Notes under the pieces: model-generated
Told to the model about the DNA's origin: nothing
What the model saw: only the letters and a program-made list of their open reading frames with translations
Databases searched by the model: none
Translations under genes and position numbers: made by a program
Part shown: one piece after another, positions 56,338 to 64,000 of the stretch
Layout of the letters: the number at the start of each line of letters is the position of its first letter
How positions within the stretch are numbered: position 1 is the first letter of the stretch
Source of the DNA: Brachionus koreanus
Taxonomy: Eukaryota; Rotifera; Eurotatoria; Ploima; Brachionidae
Assembly (NCBI GenBank): GCA_016987375.1
Contig: PJRA01000412.1
Coordinates: 2,490,629 to 2,554,628, forward strand
Length of the DNA stretch: 64,000 nucleotides
Direction: 5' to 3'

Positions 56338-59300
56338 TTGAATTTAACTTATTCATTACTTAAATATTTTTTTATTCCAATTTACTTTAATATGTTATTT
56401 CTTTTAATTTTCTTTTTAATGTTGTAAATTATTATTTTTTCTTTTACTTAAACTTTCTTTAAATTAATAAAAAAATAATTTAAATATTCACTTTTTTATA
56501 TTGACTAAAAAAAAAATTAAGGTTAATTCAGCTTTAAATATCTTAAGATATTACATTGGCATAAATTTTTAAATTAACGAAAAATTCAAGTTTTTTATCA
56601 AATGGGGGAGAATCCACCTTCAAATAGACCTTTTTGAAGGAAAATAATTAAGTTCAGATCAAACAAATATTCAAAATAAGTGTTGTAAATGTTGCAATAC
56701 ATGTAAAATAAAGCGAGGAAGACCTGCAGGTTTAAAAAAAATTAAAAAAATTTTTAAATAAAATTGCTAAAGGCTCTAAAAAATAAAATAAAAAAATAGC
56801 TTTTGCTAAACAATTATTAAAAAAAAGAATATTAATAAAATGACACCAAAAAATTTATTTTTTATTTATTAATTTATTTAAGCCTAAACATTTTTCTACC
56901 TAAAAAATTTATTCCAATTAAATTAGGTAAGATATTTTTATTTGAATTTTTAAAAAATTAATCTATAAAAATCATGAAAATCGTATTCTTCACTATCTAA
57001 GGCATTGAATAGCATAATTCCTCACTTTAATCACTAATTTCATTTTCATTTTCGCTTTTGCTCTTGTTTTTGATATTTTATTTGATATTTAAAAATCAAA
57101 AGCACTATATTTTAGAAAAATTTTCAAAGAAAGACCTTTTAAATAAAAAGCAAGCCATGTCATTTCTGACTTCAATTTTTATTAATTAAGATTCATGTTT
57201 AAAAATTATATGAATTAATAAGAAAAATATGTCTCAACTTTTTTTAGAGTGATTTCAAAAATAACACGATTATATTTTTGGCTTTTTCTTGATGAAAAAT
57301 TCAGACTCTTTATTTTAAAACATTTTGTATTCATTTTGTATTCAAAATCTATGCTTCTTTTAAAATGAATTGTTTACATTAAATAAAACAAGTTAAATTT
57401 TTCAAATATTATTTATTAATAAAAAATTTTGAGCTATTTAATTATTTTAAAATGTAAAAAAAAATGAATGTCGTAATTAATTATTATTCATAACTCTACA
57501 AAGTGATAAAATTTTTTTTTCCAAGCAATAGTAAATAGTTTAACAATCAAGCATGATCGAAATTTATGAAGGTAATTAAAAAAATAAAATTCTTAAAAGT
57601 TGATAATATGGTAACAAATTTAATTGTTTTGTAGATATGGTGAACAATGCAACTGTGCATTCAAAATTCACCCTAATTTATCTAAAGACATCAATCACTA
57701 GGGAAAATTTATTAGTGAAAAATGGACAGATTTTATACGAAGCTAATTTTCTTTAAATTTGATAAGAAATAAATTTTTGAAGAAATTAAGTCGTCAATTT
57801 TTATATTGCCTATAAAAAAAAATCTTAAAGTTTAATAATCTTAATTGAAATAAAAATTTTATCTAATTTTGTGCCACTGTCATAAAGAAAAAATAATTAT
57901 TTAGTTAGACTGCTCCAGTTGCTAACAATAAAATCTGTCATTGAATTTTTTTCTATTTCCTTTTGTCATTTGAAATTAAGGCTACTATAGAAAAATTGCC
58001 GTGTCAAATATTTGGCCAAATAGGCACTTGAAAGATTTTAAACTGTTGTAATTCGACTTAAGCCATAGACAACATACATTGGCACTTTATTTTTCTAAAG
58101 CTTAAACAAAACTAATTTAATCTCAAAAATCAAAATCAATTGCCCGAAAGGTTTATTGAAACTTTTTTTTTATTTATAGAACAACAAAATAAAGGTAAAT
58201 TGAATTTGTTTCAATTAATTTTGCCACTTTTTGATTTCAAGTCTCTTGTTTTAATCAACCGACCAGTCATTCGTTTAATTTTAAATTGAAAAAAAATCTC
58301 GCTTTTGAATAGAACAAATTTTTTAAATTGTTTAAGTCATTTCTAATTAAATTAGTAACTTAAACGAATAGAAGTTAATCAATTATTACTTTTTTTTGTT
58401 TGGTATGCAATTTTTATTTTAAAAACCTTTCAAACAAATAAATTTATTTAAAAAAGAAAAAAAAAACTTGTAACATTGAAAAATTCGTACCATAGGTGAC
58501 TATTGTTGAGACTTTTTTGCCTATTGTCTCTTTATTTTAATAAAATAGTATTGTTTAAAGCAAAAATCTATTAATATCAAAACTATTAATTTAGCGTTAG
58601 CTTATATGGCATTGTCAATTATGCAACTTTGCCATATTTCTACGTAAAGCTTTTCTTCAATTTTTAATTTAAAAAAAATTGTCAATTAAACTTTTTCATA
58701 GATCTAAATTTTGACTTTTTCATTTTAATTGGCCGATCACGATTTCAAGTAAGTTTTTAAATTTAGTTTAAAAACGCGATGTGATGATTTTTAAAAGATT
58801 AAACAACGCAATAAAACATAAGTGATAATTAACTAAGTCACGAGGTACAAGTTTAGACTTTTCTATGCTGGATTAGGGAGCTTTAGTATTCAAAACTTTC
58901 TAATTTTTCTAGTTCTCTAAAATAACTTTAAAATATTCTGAAGATTTTTATTTATATGATTTATTAATTCGTTATATTTTAATTACATTGACATCATAAG
59001 ATGATAGACGCATCAGGTTGAGATCACGACCTTTCTAGTCTTTTTTTTAAAAAATTATATTTAAAACTCCTGAGTTTGTCCGAATATGTAAAAAGTAAAA
59101 GATGATAAAAGAATTCCCTACCAAGTCAGCCTTGATAACAATTTTTTGTTACTTTATTATTTGAATTATTAATAAAGATATATTTTTATTATTAATAAAT
59201 TTAGTTTCAAAGAAAAAGGACTTTCAAAAATGTTACTATTGTAAAGCGAATAATTGAACATATTGGGCTAAACTTATTTAATAATAACAACAAATTGTAA

Positions 59301-61527
59301 TTTTAATTTAATTTGGATTAGATAATTTTAAGGGAAAAAACCCCAGACAGTTTAGGGTGGGTAAAAGTTCTTCTTTTCAGTCTTTTCGATTGAATTAACA
59401 AAAACAAAAAGAAATAAAAAAATTAAAGTTAATAAATAGTTTTTTATTTAAATCAAAAGCATGTGAATTTTAAATAATCTCTTTAAAATACTTATTCATA
59501 GTAGACACATAAACCGTCCTTCTTATGGTTTTTATTTTAATTACAAAATATACATTTTTTCTCTTTTTTTTTTTACATGATCCAAGGGGTGTTGTTTGAA
59601 ATTAGCTTAATTGAATAATTTGGCAATTTCAAAAGAGTCATTTTTTTTAAATTTTTTATTTTTAAGTATTAATTCTACTTTAAAGAAGGTTTGTTTAGTC
59701 AAATAAATAAAAATATGAAAATAAGCGACAATTATTATATATTTTTTTTAAATTTTTGATTTATTTTAAAGAAAAAATGAATATGAATTTTATTTTCAAT
59801 TTAATAGACTATCATTTAAATAATAATGCTAATAACATTGGTCTTAAACAACAACAAAATTATTAATTTTTTTGAAAATTTTTGTTTTATTTATTTAAAA
59901 ATTACTTGATCATTACTGAAGATAATTTTATCAATATTTTGATTTGAATATTTATTTAAATTATAACTGATAAGAGAGATGAAATTAAGAGGTTTTATTT
60001 TTTTAAATTTAATTTCACATTAAAAATTTTTTTAGATTTAAAATCTCTTAGTTATATTAATATTTTGAAAATAAAAAAATAAATTATTTGTGCTTACAGC
60101 AAACAATTATGAATCGTATTTAATCGAATTTTTTTTTAGGTAAAAAATTTTAAAAATTTGATTCGTCCAGGTTTGAATGATAGAGTTAATAATCATGTTA
60201 AGCAGTCAATTAGCTAAAATAAAGCATGAATATCTAAAGCATATGAATAGACTTATTTGAAAATCAATTAAACAAGAGAATTTCTAACTTTTAACAAGTT
60301 TGGTATTACATGAAAATTTCACTTGAGCTTCTAAATTAGTGTTAGTAGCTTAACTTGATAAAATCAAACCCAAAATGTAAAATTGTATCTTGTATTTTCA
60401 CGAGCACAGCTGTGAAAAATGAATGCTTCAAGTATTCGAGTCGATTTGTTTATCTACTAGTAGAATTAAATCAATATAAAACTTGCATATTTTTTTCTTG
60501 TTATTCCAAATTTGTTAAATGATTTTCATTGTTTGTGTTCTAGCTTGATAAGATTAAAGCTGCTAAGTGAGTCGGTGTTTTAAAACTCGATACAACCTTA
60601 TTTATTTATTGGCCAAGTGTCATTTATTTAAGTCCATTTTCTAATGGACAAACAGCAAGAATCAAAATATTTTATCTTTATTTTAATTTGCAATTAAAAT
60701 TCTATTAAGCTTTAAATGATTGTTGCAATCGACATTATTAATAGCACTCTTCGTTTGAAATAAACAATTAAAAACAATTTATCTTATGATTAGATTGCAA
60801 CAAACCACTGAATTTATGTTCAGCTACCTCGTAATATATGTCCATAAGCCCTAAACCTAATGTCTAAAATTTGGTAAAAAACAAAATTTATTTTGTTTGC
60901 TTTTATTTTCAGCAAGATAAGAAGAAGTAGTACTTTTGTTCGCCATAGACATAAGCGAACAATAAGATCAAACATTAATTGAAAGCTTTTAATACCTACT
61001 AGGTTCAAAGAGGCTTGCAGATAAGTGAACATATTAAAAGGACCAACTAGGTGCATGAAAGATATCAGCCTAAAACAAAAAAAAAGATAAATCGATTAGT
61101 GTAAATTTGTTTTTAAGATGTACAATTTCAATTAGAAAATTGTTTATTTAAATTAAGTCTGTTCGAATTAGTTGAGAATTTGTATCAGAAAATAAAAGAG
61201 TATATATTTATTGTTGAAAATTAATTTTTGGAAAATTTATTCCGAAAATGACTTAAATTAGCAATAAGTTAGCTTTTAAATCTATCAATTGATAAATCAC
61301 TCTTTAAACATTTTTTTTTTATCTTTCTCTCTAAAAAAAAAAGAGATAACTTAGAACACAACTTTTCTTAATATAATAAACATCGACCCGAATTAATATT
61401 TATTTCAAGAGTTTTATTTTTTGTTTTCTTGATATCTTAATTTTTTTTTCATAGACAAAGCTTAAGGTGTTGATTTCAAATGAACTTTAATTTGTCAATT
61501 TAAATTTATATTTTAAAGCTTATAAAA
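56338..61527. other. Long intergenic spacer
   Basis: About 5.2 kb, AT-rich. Small points only: AATAAA-type sequences after USF; a CxxC-rich fragment with an AT hook, NKCCKCCNTCKIKRGRP (56670-56760), probably a transposase tail; a 39-codon frame at 57637-57756 of unknown origin; and a worn piece of the GGGGCATTCCCC retroposon at 59041-59105. A 78-codon minus frame at 60820-61056 shows no domain. The absence of genes next to a homeobox gene may mean regulatory DNA, but I cannot point to a specific element. Confidence 0.35.
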
Positions 61528-64000
61528 ATGTCCGGTTTTGACCAAAGCCAAAATTTGGCATCCAAAATAACCCCAACCAACATATTTGAATCTCTAATGC
61601 TGTCCAATACAACAGTCGCCTCAACTCCAATTGAGCAAGCTCAAAATTTTCTCAATCAAGTATTTTACAACAGCTCATTTCATTCAATAATGCCCTCAAC
61701 AAACTTATTCAATCCTGGTTTTTACGCAAGTCCAAATTACCCGGTTTCATCTTTCAATCTTAACCATCAATACAAACAAAATAATTCGTTTAGCATGCAA
61801 ATGAACAAGAGTTTGGAAAAAAAAGATTCAGAATTGAAAAACATTCAGCGTTTGAAATATTTAGACGACTTGATTAGCAGTTCAGTTCAGACATCCAATT
61901 TAGAACTGGAAAAAACACTCATTTACGAACACCGTCTATTTCCTCTACTCAAATTTATGTTTGAAAAATGTGAACTAGCAACTTTAAATCCTGATTTATT
62001 AGCCACTACTGATAAGGTATTTTTATTAAATTGATTGTTTTGTTTTAACTTTACCACTCTAAAATAAAGAAAATAAACATCTCGAGTTCAAACTACTTTG
62101 ACATAGAGCTAAAAAAATTTTTAAAAGACAATGAATTGAGACTAATTGATCAAAGTCTTGACAAAGTAATCAAAAACTCTTCGAATGAGCATTTGAAACA
62201 AGTTTATTTGTCAGTGAACGAATTGGTAAGAAAAATTTATTATTTTAATTTTAGATAGTAAATTAATTTAGAGATAAAACTAAAAAGAGTTTAATCTAAA
62301 TTAAATGAAAATTTTCTCTTCAAATTGATAGATACTTTAAAGCAGCTAAATGTAATATGGAATTAGATAAATTAATTATTTACAAATTTTTTGTTGTTGT
62401 CGATAACTGTTTTGACAATTCATTTGCTATCCATCAAAAAAATCATCTGACTTGATCACAAGTTTTAATAGAAAATTTTTTAATCTTGGCAAACATGTTT
62501 ATCTATAGTTTATTTTAAAATTATATTATTTAATTATGATTTTTTGATGTGACAATATATTTATATATTTTTTTTTAATTTGAAGATAATGAATGTGATA
62601 TTAGTGTTGAGAATAAATTTAATTGAAATAGAAAAAGTAAACGAGTTATGTACTGACTTTGTGGGTCAGTACGTAGAGGCTCTAAAAGTGAAGCTCAATA
62701 GTGATAACATATTTAACATTGACGATGATGAAGAAGAAGAAGATCGTTCAAATGAGTTTGATGAGCAAGATAAATCTGGCTCTGGAGCCAAGTTAAAACG
62801 GTGTAAAAAAAATGCGAAAAAATCAGCTAAATCATCGATGGATTTGTGTACATCGACCCCAATCAAATATGAGAATCAAACTTATGAAATATCGCCAAAT
62901 GTTAGCTTATCAAAAATAAAATTCAACATGCTCTCAGCTGATAAAAGTGACAATTCGTGCCTGAGTGATGCGTCTAACAATTTATCAATCGAAGAAGAAT
63001 CTAACAATTTTTGTGATGACGAGCATCAATATTTGAATGATAGCACAAATATCCAAGAAGATTTGGATGAGTTTGATGAAAACGTGTCTATTAAGTCTCA
63101 TGTGTCAACTTATGTTGAAAAGTCATCTTCATCATCTTCTTCATGTATCAATAAATCTTATTCCTCAAACAATGATGATTCACTTAATTCAAAGAATAAG
63201 CGTGGAGTCCTACCTAAAAGTGCCACAAATGTAATGAAAAAATGGCTTTTCCAACACATTGTAGTAAGTATTTAATTTTAGTAGGAGACATTAGAAAAGT
63301 TTTCTGAACTTTCATGAAATAATTTTTTTTCGAATTAGTGCTTTTATTTTTTAGTTTTCACTTTGTTTAGACATTTTAACCAATTTGAAATATCTCTTAC
63401 AAAGCTAACTGATAGCTTAAATTTAAAATAGAAATAATTAATTTTCATTTAAAGCATCCATATCCAACTGAAGAGGAAAAGAGACAAATAGCGATAAAAA
63501 CAAATCTGACTCTAATACAAGTAAATAATTGGTTCATAAATGCTCGCCGCCGCATTCTACAGCCAATGTTGGAAGCTTCTAATCCAGATCTTACCAAAAA
63601 GAAAAAATCATCTCAAGTGTCCAGTATTAAGCCCTATCAAAAGTAATCTAGAAAATAAAATCTTTTGTAATCTAAAGATTTTCTGATAGTAGTAGATATT
63701 GGCCTCCGAGTTTAAGTCATTTGGGACAAAAAAGTAGCAAGGCAGAATCCGAAAAATATTGTCAAAATACATATGAAGATGGTCCAATTGCCAAAAAATT
63801 AAAAACAGGAAATGAAAGCTCTCAAAGAGAGGTTGATCAGTCTAGCACAAGTGAAAAAAGTCAGAAAGGAAGTGACCAGCTTTATCAGCATTTGTATTCA
63901 CAATTTAATACTACATGTAATGTACCTTCGATTCAATTACTAGCAAATAAACCGGTGTGTAATTTCGATGATATTCCACAATCTTCGAAGAGCTCATCTC
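61528..64000 (+). CDS. PKNOX: PKNOX/Prep-family TALE homeobox protein (3' end outside window)
   Basis: Five exons are visible: 61528-62016, 62070-62225, 62586-63263, 63455-63642 and 63690 to the window end, all in phase. The N-terminal MEIS/PKNOX domain is in two parts: [20 protein letters not shown] (exon 1) with [13 protein letters not shown] (exon 2), and [20 protein letters not shown] (exon 3). These mediate PBX binding. A long acidic-serine insert ([17 protein letters not shown] and several SSSS runs) follows. The TALE homeodomain runs from [20 protein letters not shown] through [20 protein letters not shown] to [17 protein letters not shown]. The three-residue extension is PYP, recognition-helix N50 region WFINARRR. 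[22 protein letters not shown] and the RYWP motif after the homeodomain are PKNOX rather than MEIS features. The homeodomain is split by intron 63264-63454. The reading frame is open at 64000, so the stop is not seen. Confidence 0.95.

Noticed and set aside
57637..57756. 39-codon open frame with MVNNATVHSKFTL after a TTTTGTAG acceptor-like site
   Set aside because: Too short, no domain, no partner exon; more likely a transposon remnant.
60560..60600. GAGTCGGTGTTTTAAAAC, superficially like a tracrRNA tail
   Set aside because: Eukaryotic context, no repeats, no Cas genes; chance similarity.

Overview
The window is AT-rich nuclear DNA from a small-genomed invertebrate animal. Genes are interrupted by tiny spliceosomal introns (mostly 50-75 bp, GTAAR donors, TTTAG/AAG acceptors) and show as islands of normal codon use in homopolymer-rich spacers. 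The gene set is metazoan: a PKNOX/Prep TALE homeobox gene, a USF bHLH-Zip factor, a LAP-family (Erbin/Densin/LET-413-like) polarity protein, a tubby-like protein and an amidated neuropeptide precursor. A porphobilinogen deaminase gene implies heme synthesis, which argues against nematodes. A microscopic protostome such as a rotifer would fit, but the species cannot be settled from this sequence.

Layout. 1-16 kb: end of a mariner-type element, tubby-like gene (+), SH3-protein gene (+), then relics of a non-LTR retrotransposon, a MULE and a mariner. 16.4-20.3 kb: eIF4A (-), eight coding exons plus an alternative first exon, with four intronic copies of a 140-nt H/ACA snoRNA-like unit. 21-27 kb: an orphan terminal exon (-), a small hAT-like MITE and the twelve-exon LAP gene (+). 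27.8-34.4 kb: HMBS (-), retroposon tails and MCCC1 (+). 35-36.6 kb: two small secreted-protein genes (-) with similar TATA boxes. 37-46 kb: mostly spacer with DNA transposons and LINE relics. 46.2 kb: neuropeptide gene (+). 48.8-55 kb: LINE relics, a secreted DUF4773-like gene (-), a piggyBac-type MITE, and a LINE split by a mariner-like element that contains an assembly gap. 55.6 kb: USF (+). 61.5 kb to the end: PKNOX (+), cut by the window edge.

How it fits together. There is no operon or cassette; neighbours are functionally unrelated (translation initiation, heme, leucine catabolism, polarity, transcription). The most notable items are the intronic H/ACA-like RNA family in eIF4A, which lies on the host's strand with an H box, an ACA box and two hairpins in every copy, and a neuropeptide precursor whose two predicted amidated peptides share the ending FNPQTRW-amide, visible only after splicing a 52-bp intron. 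Splice joins were read by eye and checked for reading-frame phase; no database search was possible.
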